Source: GCA-020343675 sp964462945
Lineage (GTDB): Bacteria > Planctomycetota > Phycisphaerae > Sedimentisphaerales > Anaerobacaceae
Length of the DNA: 64,000 bases
NCBI GenBank assembly: GCA_964462945.1
Contig: CAYWZW010000012.1
Coordinates: 1 to 64,000, forward strand
Direction: 5' to 3'
How positions within the stretch are numbered: the first letter of the stretch is position 1; the number at the start of each line of letters is the position of its first letter. The position numbers and the translations under genes are program-made. The notes under the pieces were generated by a model. The model made no database searches and was not told where the DNA came from. It was given only the letters and a program-made list of their open reading frames with translations. This document shows, in pieces, positions 26,033-35,655 of the stretch.

Positions 26033-26550
26033 AGACAGGCTCGCTTTCGCGATGCTCTCTGGTTTCGACGGGCTGAAACCTGGTCATCGCAGCCCTTGCT
26101 GATTTCGGCCCGGACCTTTCAGCTTCCCAAGGAGCTCCATCATTGCGATTCGCTTCTTGCCAAATTTCAAGTAACAATATTACAGAAATGAACCGAATGT
26201 GTCCACTACGGCAGCGATTTATCTCCGTACGCCGCATAGGCCGGACCTCCTCTTGAACACCCTGCAAAAGGTTAAAGTTTCCGCCAAAACTGGTAAAGGC
26301 TGTTCCAAGCTCTTTGTCTTGGCTATAATACGGCTCAGAACAACCGACGGTACGGCTGATGTCGGGAATCGCTGAAATGCAAATGGACTTGGCGCGGCCT
26401 CGGGCTTTGCCCTCGGCCGCAACCAAAAAGTTCGTCTGACGGAAAAGCTTCGTAACATGCTGCATATACAGAAGTTACAAACGGTCAAAACGAAAATCGA
26501 GCATAAAAAACAACGTTTTGAAAGATAGTATTACAAAGAGGAGAAAGTAT
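26033..26550. other. Intergenic region upstream of the oxidoreductase run
   Basis: A 147-codon minus-strand frame (26022-26465) crosses this stretch but shows no motif, signal peptide or ribosome binding site, and its 3' end overlaps the start of the chimeric recombinase frame. I do not accept it as a gene. The right end holds the leader of the Gfo/Idh/MocA gene, with GAGGAGAAAG directly before its ATG. Confidence 0.4.
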
Positions 26551-27960
26551 ATGAACGAGCGAAAAGCCAATTCCGTTCCCAAGAAGAGGATTACTCGGAG
26601 GGATTTGCTGTCTGGCGCCGCGGCGGCCGCCGCTTTTACAGTTCTGCCTCGCCACGTACTCGGCGGCAGCGGCAGCGCCGCACCCAGTGAGAAGGTCAAC
26701 GTCGCCATCATCGGCACAGGCGGCCAGGGCATCGTAAATATGAAGCAGTTATTCAACGAGCCTGACGTCCGCATCGCCGCCCTCTGTGACATCAATGAGC
26801 AGAGCGACTACAGCATGTTTTATTACGGCGGAACCGCCGGATTGAAACCTGCCCTCGATCTGGTCCACAAGCAATACGGCCAGCCGTGCCCAACCTACCG
26901 CGACTACAACCAGATGCTCGCGGAGCAGGACATCGACGCGGTCCTGCTGGCCACGCCCGACCATTCTCACGCGATCATTGCTCTGGCGGCCATCGGCAAA
27001 GGCAAGCACCTTTACTGCGAAAAGCCCCTCTGCCGCACGGTCTATGAAACGCGCGTTGTCACCGAAGCGGCCCGCAAGGCCGGCGTCGCAACCCAACTGG
27101 GCAATTTCGGACACTCCAGCGAGGATATTCGTCTGGCCTGCGAGTGGATTTGGGACGGCGCGATCGGTGACGTGCACGACGTGCACTCATGGACCAGCAC
27201 GGGCGCTCGCCGCTGGACCAGCTTCACCGACCGACCCAAGGAAACGCCGCCAGTGCCCGCCGGCTTCGACTGGGAGCGATGGCTCGAACCTGTGCCGCCT
27301 CGCCCTTATCATCCCGACTACGCACCCGTGCGCTGGCGGGCATGGTGGCAGTTCGGCTCGGGCACCATCGGTGATTTCGCGTGCCATCATCTGGACCCGG
27401 CCTTCTGGGCGCTGAAACTGGATCAGAGCAGCAGCTTCAGCGTCGAGGCCAGCTCCATCGGCACGACCGACGAGACCTGTCCGGCGGGATCGCTGATTTA
27501 CTTCGATTTCCCGGCTCGCGCCGGCATGGGACCGGTGCGCATCACCTGGTACGAAGGCGGACTCATGCCGCCACGCCCGGCAGAGCTGGAAGAGGGCAGA
27601 AGCCTCGGCGAGCACGGCATCCTCTTTCTCGGCACAAAGGGCGCTATCTTAGGCGGCGGCTGGTCGGGATCGCCCCGCATCATCCCGGAGACAAAGATGC
27701 AGGCCTATCGCAAGCCCCCCAAGACGCTGCCCCGCGTCAAGGGCCATCACCGCGACTGGCTCGACGGCTGCCGAGGCAAAGGACGGCCCAGCACTCATTT
27801 CGACTACTCAGGGCCGCTCACCGAATTCACCCTCATGGGCAACGTCGCTATCCGTGCCGGCAGGAAGCTGGAATTCGACTGGAAGAACATGAACGTCACA
27901 AACGTCCCCGAGGCCAACAAATTCGTCAAGCCTCAGTACCGCAAGGGTCGGACTATTTAG
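26551..27960 (+). CDS. Tat-exported Gfo/Idh/MocA oxidoreductase 1
   Basis: A 469-residue protein from the ATG at 26551 (GAGGAG upstream). A twin-arginine signal (TRRDLLSGAAAAAAFTVLP, Arg16-Arg17) is followed by a Rossmann fold with IIGTGGQG (55-60), DHSHAIIALAAIGKGKH and the family signature CEKPL (Glu157-Pro159). The C-terminal alpha/beta domain contains WEWLEP-like and GCRGKGRPST segments. Family members oxidise or reduce sugars, inositols or derivatives with a tightly bound NAD(P). Tat export suggests that it is folded with its cofactor before crossing the membrane. It is the first of three such genes in tandem. The substrate is unknown. Confidence 0.88.
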   Translation: MNERKANSVPKKRITRRDLLSGAAAAAAFTVLPRHVLGGSGSAAPSEKVNVAIIGTGGQGIVNMKQLFNEPDVRIAALCDINEQSDYSMFYYGGTAGLKPALDLVHKQYGQPCPTYRDYNQMLAEQDIDAVLLATPDHSHAIIALAAIGKGKHLYCEKPLCRTVYETRVVTEAARKAGVATQLGNFGHSSEDIRLACEWIWDGAIGDVHDVHSWTSTGARRWTSFTDRPKETPPVPAGFDWERWLEPVPPRPYHPDYAPVRWRAWWQFGSGTIGDFACHHLDPAFWALKLDQSSSFSVEASSIGTTDETCPAGSLIYFDFPARAGMGPVRITWYEGGLMPPRPAELEEGRSLGEHGILFLGTKGAILGGGWSGSPRIIPETKMQAYRKPPKTLPRVKGHHRDWLDGCRGKGRPSTHFDYSGPLTEFTLMGNVAIRAGRKLEFDWKNMNVTNVPEANKFVKPQYRKGRTI

Positions 27961-28244
27961 ATGAGAACATGGGGGGTGAGGATCACGCCACGGGCACTGA
28001 GGCGAGACGCTGTGAGCAGCACGCCTCAGCCTGGCACCGGCGTTTTGCAGAGGCATGCCTACGCCTTGAGGCTGCAACCGTTCTGTTTTCTGCCGCAAAA
28101 AAAGTGTTGTCAATTCCAACATCTTGGAGATAATAGGGCCCATGGAGCCCGCAGGAGATCCGGGCCGGGAGCAAACGGTGAATTCCGGAATAAACGTGGA
28201 ATTTGAAGTAGATGTGAAATCATTTCATTAGGAGAAGACCAGTC

Positions 28245-29609
28245 ATGAGCAAAGTCACCCCGAAAAGCACGTCGCGCCGCGAATTTCTGAAGAACACGGG
28301 CCGGATCGCCGCCACTTCGGCTTTGATAGCAGGGATCGCTCCGCGCATCTATGCGGCAGAGAAGAACACTATCAAGGTGGTCCTGATCGGCTGCGGCGGG
28401 CGCGGCACGGGCGCCGCGTCCAACGCGATGTCGGTCAAGAATGGCCCGGTCAAGCTCGTGGCCATGGCCGATGTCTTTGAGAACCGCCTCACCCGCAGTT
28501 ACGAGAATTTGAAGAAAATGCACGGCGACGAAGTGGACGTGCCCCAGGATCGCAAGTTCGTCGGCTTCGACGGATACAAGAAGGCCATGGATTGTCTGAG
28601 TCCGGGCGATGTCGCCATTTTTGCGACGCCTCCGGCATTCCGCTGGGTGCATTTCACCTACGCCATTGCCAAGGGCCTCAATGTCTTTATGGAAAAGCCC
28701 GTTACCGTGGATGGCCCGACCACGCGCAAGATGCTGCAATTAGCCGAAGAGTCGGTCAAGAAGAACCTCAAAGTCGGTGTGGGGCTGATGATCCGCCATT
28801 GCAGAGGCCGGCAAGAATTGAAACGGCGCATCGACGACGGCGAGATCGGCGATATTGTCGCCCTGCGAGCTTACCGGATGGCGGGGCGTTCCGCCACCGC
28901 CGGGCCCAAACCCGAGGGCATGAGCGAGCTGCTGTACCAGATCCAGCGGTTCCACGCCTTCTTATGGGCCAGCGGCGGCATGTACAGCGACTATTACATT
29001 CACCAGATCGATGAGTGCTCATGGATGAGGGGGGCTTGGCCCGTGGAGGCCCACGCCATGGGTGGGCGGCACTACCGCGGCGATTCCCTGGATCAGAACT
29101 TCGACAATTACTCGATCCAATACGTTTATCCGGACGGCACCAGACTCTTCTATCACGGCCGGGCGATGAACGGCTGTACGGGTGGATTTGACAGCTATGC
29201 CCACGGCGCCAAAGGTGTGGCCGTCATCTCGACGAACGGGCACTATCCGGGCAAGGTGCGTACTTACAAGGGGCACAACACGAACAAGGAGAACCTCATT
29301 TGGGCGTTTCCGCAGCCCGAGCCGAATCCGTACCAGCTTGAGTGGGACGACCTGATCGACGCCATTCGGCAGGACAAGCCCTACAACGAGGTCAAGCGCG
29401 GGGCCGAAGCGAGCCTGGTGAACACCATGGGCCGGATGGCCGCTCACACGGGCCAGGTCATCACCTTCGATCAGGCCCTCAATTGCGAGCATGAGTTCGC
29501 TCCGAATGTGGATAAGCTGACCATGGATTCGCCTGCTCCCGTGCGTCTGGACTCCGAGGGCAAGTATCCGGTTCCACAGCCGGGAACTCTCAAGGATCGG
29601 GAATACTGA
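28245..29609 (+). CDS. Tat-exported Gfo/Idh/MocA oxidoreductase 2
   Basis: A 454-residue protein with AGGAGAAG upstream of the ATG. The Tat signal is SRREFLKNTGR (Arg11-Arg12) and the Rossmann motif LIGCGGRG (about 47-54). The signature EKPVTVDGPTT lies at 150-160, and the C-terminal dehydrogenase domain includes SGGMYSDYYIHQIDECSWM. It belongs to the same broad family as the neighbours, but its sequence is clearly different, so these are not recent duplicates. A 284-base gap without a gene separates it from the previous one, and a hairpin follows it. A role in sugar or uronate turnover is inferred from family and neighbours. Confidence 0.88.
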   Translation: MSKVTPKSTSRREFLKNTGRIAATSALIAGIAPRIYAAEKNTIKVVLIGCGGRGTGAASNAMSVKNGPVKLVAMADVFENRLTRSYENLKKMHGDEVDVPQDRKFVGFDGYKKAMDCLSPGDVAIFATPPAFRWVHFTYAIAKGLNVFMEKPVTVDGPTTRKMLQLAEESVKKNLKVGVGLMIRHCRGRQELKRRIDDGEIGDIVALRAYRMAGRSATAGPKPEGMSELLYQIQRFHAFLWASGGMYSDYYIHQIDECSWMRGAWPVEAHAMGGRHYRGDSLDQNFDNYSIQYVYPDGTRLFYHGRAMNGCTGGFDSYAHGAKGVAVISTNGHYPGKVRTYKGHNTNKENLIWAFPQPEPNPYQLEWDDLIDAIRQDKPYNEVKRGAEASLVNTMGRMAAHTGQVITFDQALNCEHEFAPNVDKLTMDSPAPVRLDSEGKYPVPQPGTLKDREY

Positions 29610-29646
29610 GAGTTTGCGCGGTACAGCCTTATCTTGTTAGATTGAT

Positions 29647-29675
29647 CGCTGGTCTCGGCCCCGTCGAGACCAGCG
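29647..29675 (+). terminator. Perfect 11-bp hairpin between oxidoreductase genes
   Basis: CGCTGGTCTCG and CGAGACCAGCG pair exactly around a 7-base loop, 38 bases after the stop of oxidoreductase 2. No U-run follows, so it may attenuate or protect the transcript rather than end it. Confidence 0.55.
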
Positions 29676-29730
29676 GCTGCTTTGCAAAAGGAATACTTTC
29701 CGACCAAAACACATGGACAAAGGAGATAGC

Positions 29731-31050
29731 ATGACACAGTCAACTAAATCAGGTAAAGGTCCGGGCACCACGCGGCGTGACTTTCTGAAAGCCTCGACCG
29801 TGGCAGCCTCGGCCGCTGTTTCGGGTGCGCTGGATATCAGTCACAACGCATTCGCCGCCGGCAGCAATATCCTCCGCGTCGGCATGATTGGCTGCGGCGG
29901 ACGCAACAGCGGCGCCGCCGCCCAGGCGCTCACGGCGGACTCGGGCGCGCGCCTCGTGGCGATGTGCGACATCTTCATGGATCGCGTCAAGAACGTGCGG
30001 CGAGTTCTCAAGGAGCAAAAAGGGGACCAGGTGGCCGTGGACGACGACCATTGCTTTGCCGGCTTCGACGGGTACAAGCATGTGATCGAGTCGTCGGACG
30101 TGGTTGTGATTGCCAACGCCGCGAAATTCCACCCGCTCCACGCCTTGACCGCGATCCAGGCCGGCAAGCACGTGTTCGTAGAGAAACCTCACGGGATCGA
30201 CCCGGCCGGGATCAAGCGGATGCAGCAGGCCGCCGAGCTGGCAAAACAGAAGGGCCTGTGCCTGGTGTCCGGCCTGCAGAGCCGCTACCACACGGGCTAT
30301 GCCGAGACGATTCAGCGAATCCACGATGGGGCCATTGGTGACGTCGTTGCCATCGAAGAGAATTTCCTTCGCGCGCCATACGTTATCATCGACCGGAAGG
30401 CGGGCCTGTCGGAATTGCAGTGGCAGTGCAGCACGCAGTACCATTTTCGCTGGCTCTCGGGCGACGATGTCCCGCAGTCGCTGGTGCATAACCTGGACCG
30501 CTCCAGTTGGGTGATGCACAACAAAGCCCCGGTCAAGTGTCACGGTCTGGCCGGCCGGTCCTCGATGACCGAGCCGATCTACGGCGACGTGTTCGACCAC
30601 CATTCGGTCGTCTATGAATTCGACAACGGCGTGCCCATCTACGCCTTCTGCCGAACGACCACCGGCTGTCACGACAGCACTTCCAGCATCATGCTCGGCA
30701 GCAAAGGCAGGGCGTCCGTCTTGCAGTGCCGAATCTGGGGCGAGACGAACTGGCAATGGCAGGACCGGTGCGATCCATACCAGAAAGAGCACGACGTTCT
30801 GTTCGCGGCGATTCGCTCCGGCAAACCCGTCAACAACGGCGACTACATGACGCGCAGCACGATGATTACGGTGATGGGACAAATATCCTGCTATACCGGC
30901 AAAGAGGTCACCTGGGAACAGATTAACCGGTCGGACTTCTACTATCCGCCGAAGGCGGAGGACTGCCGCGATGACATGGAGCCGCCCAGCAAGCCTGATG
31001 CGAACGGCAGCTATCCTGTTCCCAAGCCCGGCTTCACCAAGATGATCTGA
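29731..31050 (+). CDS. Tat-exported Gfo/Idh/MocA oxidoreductase 3
   Basis: A 439-residue protein. The ATG at 29731 is preferred over one at 29713 because AAAGGAGATAGC lies between them, at the right distance. The Tat motif is TTRRDFLKAS, then MIGCGGRNSG as the nucleotide-binding turn, EKPHGIDP as the signature, and a C-terminal domain with QYHFRWLSGDDVPQSLVHNL. Most similar in layout to oxidoreductase 2. It is followed 53 bases later by an FGE-fold protein, probably in the same transcript. Substrate unknown. Confidence 0.88.
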   Translation: MTQSTKSGKGPGTTRRDFLKASTVAASAAVSGALDISHNAFAAGSNILRVGMIGCGGRNSGAAAQALTADSGARLVAMCDIFMDRVKNVRRVLKEQKGDQVAVDDDHCFAGFDGYKHVIESSDVVVIANAAKFHPLHALTAIQAGKHVFVEKPHGIDPAGIKRMQQAAELAKQKGLCLVSGLQSRYHTGYAETIQRIHDGAIGDVVAIEENFLRAPYVIIDRKAGLSELQWQCSTQYHFRWLSGDDVPQSLVHNLDRSSWVMHNKAPVKCHGLAGRSSMTEPIYGDVFDHHSVVYEFDNGVPIYAFCRTTTGCHDSTSSIMLGSKGRASVLQCRIWGETNWQWQDRCDPYQKEHDVLFAAIRSGKPVNNGDYMTRSTMITVMGQISCYTGKEVTWEQINRSDFYYPPKAEDCRDDMEPPSKPDANGSYPVPKPGFTKMI

Positions 31051-31103
31051 GTCCAAAGGTATCCGCTCGACCCACTTTGGGACTTGCTGTTAGGAGATGC
31101 ACT

Positions 31104-32096
31104 ATGACCATCTGTCGTACCCTTGTGTGTGTTGCCACGATTATGATACGCCTTGGCGTCACGCCAGGCGCCTGTGCCGCGAAGGACAGCCCAGCGAAGA
31201 AGTACACCGAAACCGTTACGGCAAGCACCGGTGACAAGATGTCTTTTGACATGGTCCTGGTCCCCGGCGGAAGTTTTCAGATGGGCAGCCCCGCGGATGA
31301 GCCCGGCCGCAAAGAGGACGAAGGGCCCCGGCACGAAGTTCGCCTCGATAGCTTCTACCTCTGCACGACCGAGACTACCATTCAGCTCTTTATGGCCTAC
31401 TACCAGGAGACGGTCAGTGCCAAGCGAGACTTGCTCGGCGTCCAGGAAGAAAAGAAGGACGCAGAGCAGGCGGACAGCGAGGTCGATGCGATCACAGGCC
31501 CCACCCCGGTCTATGGCGACATGACAATGGGGTATAACCAGAAGCACCCGGCCATGGGAATGACCTGGCACAATGCCGCGACGTTCTGCCGGTGGCTTTC
31601 GAAGAAGACCGGCAAGCCGTACCGTCTGCCGACGGAGGCCGAATGGGAGTATGCCTGCCGGGCCGGCACCACTAACACTTTTGGCGTCACGAGTGACCCG
31701 GAGCAGATGAAGGATTTTGCCTGGTATAAAGCGACGGCCGACAGCGAGACCTCGGAAGTCGGCAAGAAAAAGCCCAACACCTGGGGTCTTTATGATATGT
31801 CAGGCAACGTTCGCGAGTGGGTCCATGACTTTTACAGTCCCACCGCTTACAAGGACGCCGCCAAACAGGCGCCGGCAGTCAATCCAAAGGGACCGCAGAC
31901 GGGCCAGGTACACGTCGCCCGCGGCGGGGACTATAACAGTCCCGCGACGGAGCTGCGCTGTGCGGCCAGGGCCTTTGAGGAGCCCTGGTGGCGCGCCGGC
32001 GACCCCCAGATCCCCAAGAGCCAGTGGTGGCTGCCTGAAATGGACATCATAGGCTTCCGGGTGGCTCTATCCGTGGACGCCGGCACCAAAAAGTAG
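31104..32096 (+). CDS. Secreted formylglycine-generating-enzyme-fold protein (SUMF1-like), catalytic Cys missing
   Basis: A 330-residue protein (ATG at 31104 with TAGGAG; a TTG at 31077 is possible). An N-terminal signal-like stretch is followed by the FGE-sulfatase fold: VLVPGGSFQMGSP, FYLCTTETT, HPAMGMTWHNAATFCRWLSK, YRLPTEAEWEYACRAGT, WGLYDMSGNVREWVHD and HVARGGDY. True formylglycine-generating enzymes end with GFRC carrying a catalytic Cys; here the end is GFRVALS, and I see no pair of Cys at the active-site positions. It is therefore better seen as an FGE-like binding or scaffold protein than as a sulfatase activator, although broken sulfatases occur in the window. Confidence 0.82.
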   Translation: MTICRTLVCVATIMIRLGVTPGACAAKDSPAKKYTETVTASTGDKMSFDMVLVPGGSFQMGSPADEPGRKEDEGPRHEVRLDSFYLCTTETTIQLFMAYYQETVSAKRDLLGVQEEKKDAEQADSEVDAITGPTPVYGDMTMGYNQKHPAMGMTWHNAATFCRWLSKKTGKPYRLPTEAEWEYACRAGTTNTFGVTSDPEQMKDFAWYKATADSETSEVGKKKPNTWGLYDMSGNVREWVHDFYSPTAYKDAAKQAPAVNPKGPQTGQVHVARGGDYNSPATELRCAARAFEEPWWRAGDPQIPKSQWWLPEMDIIGFRVALSVDAGTKK

Positions 32097-32117
32097 TCCG
32101 AAAAAGTACCAAGACAA

Positions 32118-32156
32118 CGGGGCCTATACCGAAACGAACGCTCGGTATAGGCCCCG
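32118..32156. terminator. Perfect 14-bp hairpin between converging genes
   Basis: CGGGGCCTATACCG pairs exactly with CGGTATAGGCCCCG around an 11-base loop. It lies between the FGE-like gene (+) and the CBM9-like gene (-), so it can end both transcripts. The core GGGGCCTATAC is the same as in the hairpin at 19465-19497. Confidence 0.75.
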
Positions 32157-32258
32157 CACTGATGCAAAACACTTCCTTGTTGTGTCCGGCTCCGGCTCGG
32201 GCCTTCGCCGAGACGACTGTTCGTCGTTCATTGATGAACGATGAACAATGAACGCTTC

Positions 32259-35072
32259 TTAAGGAGCACTCCTCGGCCGATTCAGGCGGATGTCGTCGAA
32301 GTACATCTTGCCTGAGCCGCCCGGCGTTGTCATGTTACCCCTGGTGCCCAAGCCAAGCGCGATCCGGTCCACGTTCGTCAGGGTGATGCCCTGAGTGGCG
32401 AGGGCCTGCAGAGGAATGACCCACTCCGTCCAGGTGGTTATCGTCGCTGCACTCGGATCGGGATGGACGACCACCGCAGGCTGACCTGCGCTGTTGGAGA
32501 CCGCCGCGTACAGCCGCTCAGCCGCGTTGCTGGCAATCCCGATGTCCTGGTGCGCCCACTGCGGGCTGACCGTGCCGGTAGTCGTGACGTTCGTGAACAC
32601 GGCCTGGCAGGTAGCATTGGCGTTATGGGCCGTTAGCGCCAGACCGATATAGACCGTCGTGCTCATCGGGATATTCCGCGCCGTAGCGCCTGTGACCGGC
32701 TGCCAGGTTGTCCCGTTGGCCGAATGGGAAACCGTAAAGTTGCCTGCCGCGTCACGCTCCAGCTTCAGCCAACGCGGGGCGGTGACCCCGGTCTGATTCG
32801 TGTTGAAGCTGGCGGCGCCCGTCGCGTCGCGGCCCTGCGAGCCCACGCCGTTGCTGGGCGTAATCGCCGCAAACGCATGTTTGGAGCCACCATCGAGCGT
32901 TTCGCGGATCATCACGCCGGCCTTGGCCCAGCCGTCGGTGTTCTGCACGCTCTGGACCCGCGCCACTATCGAGCCGGCGCCAGTCAGCGTCTTGTAGGCA
33001 AAGTGGAACTCATCGTGATAGTTGCCTGCCGTGCCGACGTCCCAGATGTCCGTACCGGAGGCGGTCATCGTGTAGGTGCCGACTGGTGCTTCGACGAAGC
33101 TGCCGACGGACCCTGGACGACCTCTGAACCACAGCGACAATTCCCCAATGCCTTCTTCCGTCCAGTCTCGCGTGGCTGTTAGAGTCAGCTCGGCTTCAGA
33201 ATACTTGGCGAAGCCCTGCTTATTGTTGTCGTAGGCCAGCGGCATGGCTTGGCCGCCTGCGTGAACAATCGTTTCCTCAGTGAACGAGGCCGTGGTCTCA
33301 TCGCCCACCGCCGCACCGCTGCCATTGCCGGCAAAGTAGGGCGGCGTCCCCGGCGTGCCGTAGCCAAGACCATCGTGCCACGAGTACCAAATTTGATTGG
33401 CGCCGGTGTCGTAGTCCTCAAAATCATCCACGACAAAGAAATCACCCGTCGTGAAGCTCCAGATGTTACCCTTCCAGGGACTATCGGGATTGACGCTGTT
33501 GACCTCGTCAACCCGCCAGTAGTAAGTCGTCAGTAAGGTAAGTTTACCCGGGTTGTAGCTCTCGTCACCGCGGACCTTGCTCCCCTTGTACTCGGGCGAG
33601 GCCTTGGTTGCATTCGTCAGCGCAGTTGCATCCATTCCCAAGTACACCTCATGCGATGCGGCGTAGGCTCCCGAAGTCCAGCTTAGAACCTGCGTCGGCT
33701 TCACATTCACAGCGCCGTTAGCCGGATTCGGGCTCCCGATGGCGCCCCGCGTCGTGAAACTCCAGACGTCCCCCTTGTAAGTCGCAGCGCCGTCAAATTC
33801 GTCCACACGCCAGTAATAAGTCTTAGCCAGCTTTAGCCCGGTGGGACTGTAGGTCGCAACGCCCTGAGGCAGTCCGCCGACTGCGTTGCTTACGGTGTCA
33901 AAATTGGTGCCGAAGTAAACAGTGTGCAATTTGGCCCTGAAGCCCGGCGTCCAGCTAAGCTTGACATTGGCGTCTATAGATTCGGCACCATCGGCCGGAA
34001 CGGGGTTATAGGCGCTTTGGGATGGAATCGAGAAGCTCCAGAGCTTGCCTTTCCACGGACTGTTCGGGTCGGCATTATTGACCTCGTCGATTCGCCAGTA
34101 GTAAGTGGTGCCCGGAACAAGTCCGTCCGGATAAGCATATCCGGGAAAGCCGGCCACATAAAATGTTAAGGCCTGATTGCCCCGAAACGCAGGCGAAGCG
34201 TGCGTGCCTTCATTCACATCGCTAAGATTATCACCCAGATACACATCGTGGGAGACGGCGAAAGCTCCCGGACGCCAGCTCAGGGTGACCCACGTGGCCT
34301 CGTGCAAGGCGCCGTTGGCAGGACTCGGATTGCTACTGAGTTCCGGTTCGGTTGCAGCGTCGGAGAGAATCATATGCCCAAATCCTAGACTCTGGTCATG
34401 AGCTTCACGGCTTGTCCAGGTCATCTGGATTTCCCGGTCACCGTCGTCCGTATCGTCAATAACGGGGTGGAAACCAATGGCATTGCCTGCTGCAAAGTCC
34501 AATGAAAGCATTCGTCCGTATTCGATAGAGGCTTCGCAGATGTATCCATCAGCGGTTTTGGTGGAGGCTGCCTGTAAGTAATTAATCGCGCTCTGACCAC
34601 CACTATCCATGTTGCACCAGTTCCATGTCTGGTTATTGGCATTAAAACCGTACTGGTAATGTTCGGCATGTGGTGGAACGGCATTTGTCGTGGAGAAAAA
34701 GATTTCTATACAGTCCGCATTCCAGATATCGCCGCCAGTTTTATTCATGGATAACTTATCGTCTTTCACCACCACTGCCATGTAGATCTTCTCGTCGTCC
34801 CACAGCAGATAGAATTCTCCGCTACAGTCCGCAGGGCCGGTCCAACTGGTTTGTCCAAGAAACATTTGCCCTGCCGCATCAAGAACGGCTGGGGTCATAG
34901 CGTCAAGATTCCAGTCGCTCAGATCTCCGTCAATGGCATCAGGAGTACCCCTGAAACAGTCTATCACCAGTGGTTTTCCAGTGGTTGGGTGTACTGCAGG
35001 TGGGGCTGCAATCGCCAAACTCAAGCTGAACAAAGTGACAATTCCCATGAAAAGACATTTCTTAGCTAACAT
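32259..35072 (-). CDS. Secreted modular protein with CBM9-like domain and FN3-like repeats
   Basis: A 937-residue protein behind AGGAGG. A signal peptide (MGIVTLFSLSLAIAA) is followed by a CBM9/DOMON-like domain (residues about 35-235; IDGDLSDWN, LLWDDEKIYMAVVVKDDKL, WNADCIEIFF). Three FN3-like modules follow, each ending TTYYWR(I/V)DE.....WSF, then a jelly-roll-like region (DFFVVDDFEDYD...) holding a concanavalin-like insert (TGAGSIVARVQSVQNTDGWA) and a final beta domain ending MYFDDIRLNR. CBM9 domains bind carbohydrate ends. It lies alone on the minus strand between two oxidoreductase groups and shares modules with the proteins at 16621 and 21988. Confidence 0.8.
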   Translation of the reverse strand: MLAKKCLFMGIVTLFSLSLAIAAPPAVHPTTGKPLVIDCFRGTPDAIDGDLSDWNLDAMTPAVLDAAGQMFLGQTSWTGPADCSGEFYLLWDDEKIYMAVVVKDDKLSMNKTGGDIWNADCIEIFFSTTNAVPPHAEHYQYGFNANNQTWNWCNMDSGGQSAINYLQAASTKTADGYICEASIEYGRMLSLDFAAGNAIGFHPVIDDTDDGDREIQMTWTSREAHDQSLGFGHMILSDAATEPELSSNPSPANGALHEATWVTLSWRPGAFAVSHDVYLGDNLSDVNEGTHASPAFRGNQALTFYVAGFPGYAYPDGLVPGTTYYWRIDEVNNADPNSPWKGKLWSFSIPSQSAYNPVPADGAESIDANVKLSWTPGFRAKLHTVYFGTNFDTVSNAVGGLPQGVATYSPTGLKLAKTYYWRVDEFDGAATYKGDVWSFTTRGAIGSPNPANGAVNVKPTQVLSWTSGAYAASHEVYLGMDATALTNATKASPEYKGSKVRGDESYNPGKLTLLTTYYWRVDEVNSVNPDSPWKGNIWSFTTGDFFVVDDFEDYDTGANQIWYSWHDGLGYGTPGTPPYFAGNGSGAAVGDETTASFTEETIVHAGGQAMPLAYDNNKQGFAKYSEAELTLTATRDWTEEGIGELSLWFRGRPGSVGSFVEAPVGTYTMTASGTDIWDVGTAGNYHDEFHFAYKTLTGAGSIVARVQSVQNTDGWAKAGVMIRETLDGGSKHAFAAITPSNGVGSQGRDATGAASFNTNQTGVTAPRWLKLERDAAGNFTVSHSANGTTWQPVTGATARNIPMSTTVYIGLALTAHNANATCQAVFTNVTTTGTVSPQWAHQDIGIASNAAERLYAAVSNSAGQPAVVVHPDPSAATITTWTEWVIPLQALATQGITLTNVDRIALGLGTRGNMTTPGGSGKMYFDDIRLNRPRSAP

Positions 35073-35655
35073 TTTTGTTCCTCCTAATAATAGTTTTGGT
35101 GTAACGCTTCTGCAAAATACACAATTCTATGTTGAATAATGATTTACGATCATTATTTTCCTGCAATCTCCTCTGCTTGACTCCGCCAAATTCAGTCATT
35201 TTGCAGGTGTCTTTAGAGTTTGGACAACTGTGCTCCGGCCACACGCCAAAGCAACCGACAGCAGTTTTCCCCCTCACACTTTGTTTGTTCTTCTTGTGTC
35301 CGGAAAAGTCTTTGCGATTTGAAACTACCTCCTTCGTTCAAAAGCCCTCAATTCCGCCTCTGTTTGGCGCACAGCTTAGACCCCGCCCGGGAACGAACCA
35401 TACCATTTATACTTATACTCGATGGACCGGCCCGCCGTCAAGAGAAATTTCCAGAAAAATGCGTGTCGCATATTGAGGGGCTGTAGCATCAATTTTGCCT
35501 TTCGCTTGTCAGGCTTGTTTTATCGCGTAGCATGTGGTACTATTGCGGCCAGTCAGATAGCTCTTGAATATGAAGTCTTTTTCGCTTAGTCTGTGGGCGT
35601 GGCGAAAGTCGAAATATCCTGCCAGTTTGGCATACAAGAATGAAGGAGATGAGCT
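35073..35655. other. Divergent intergenic region
   Basis: This 583-base gap separates the CBM9-like gene (-) from oxidoreductase 4 (+) and should hold both promoters. I see the AGGAGG leader of the first and the GAAGGAGATG leader of the second. No promoter box, operator repeat, RNA gene or coding frame can be called with confidence; short frames inside lack start signals. Confidence 0.5.

Noticed and set aside
26022..26465. 147-codon minus-strand frame upstream of the chimeric recombinase frame
   Set aside because: No motif, signal or binding site; overlaps the next start; kept only as a note in the intergenic entry.
29749..31056. 435-codon minus-strand frame opposite oxidoreductase 3
   Set aside because: Exact antisense of a gene with Tat signal and Gfo/Idh/MocA motifs; high GC at third positions keeps the opposite frame open.
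31104..32096. Functional sulfatase activator (formylglycine-generating enzyme)
   Set aside because: The final GFRC motif is GFRV and no replacement catalytic Cys is visible.
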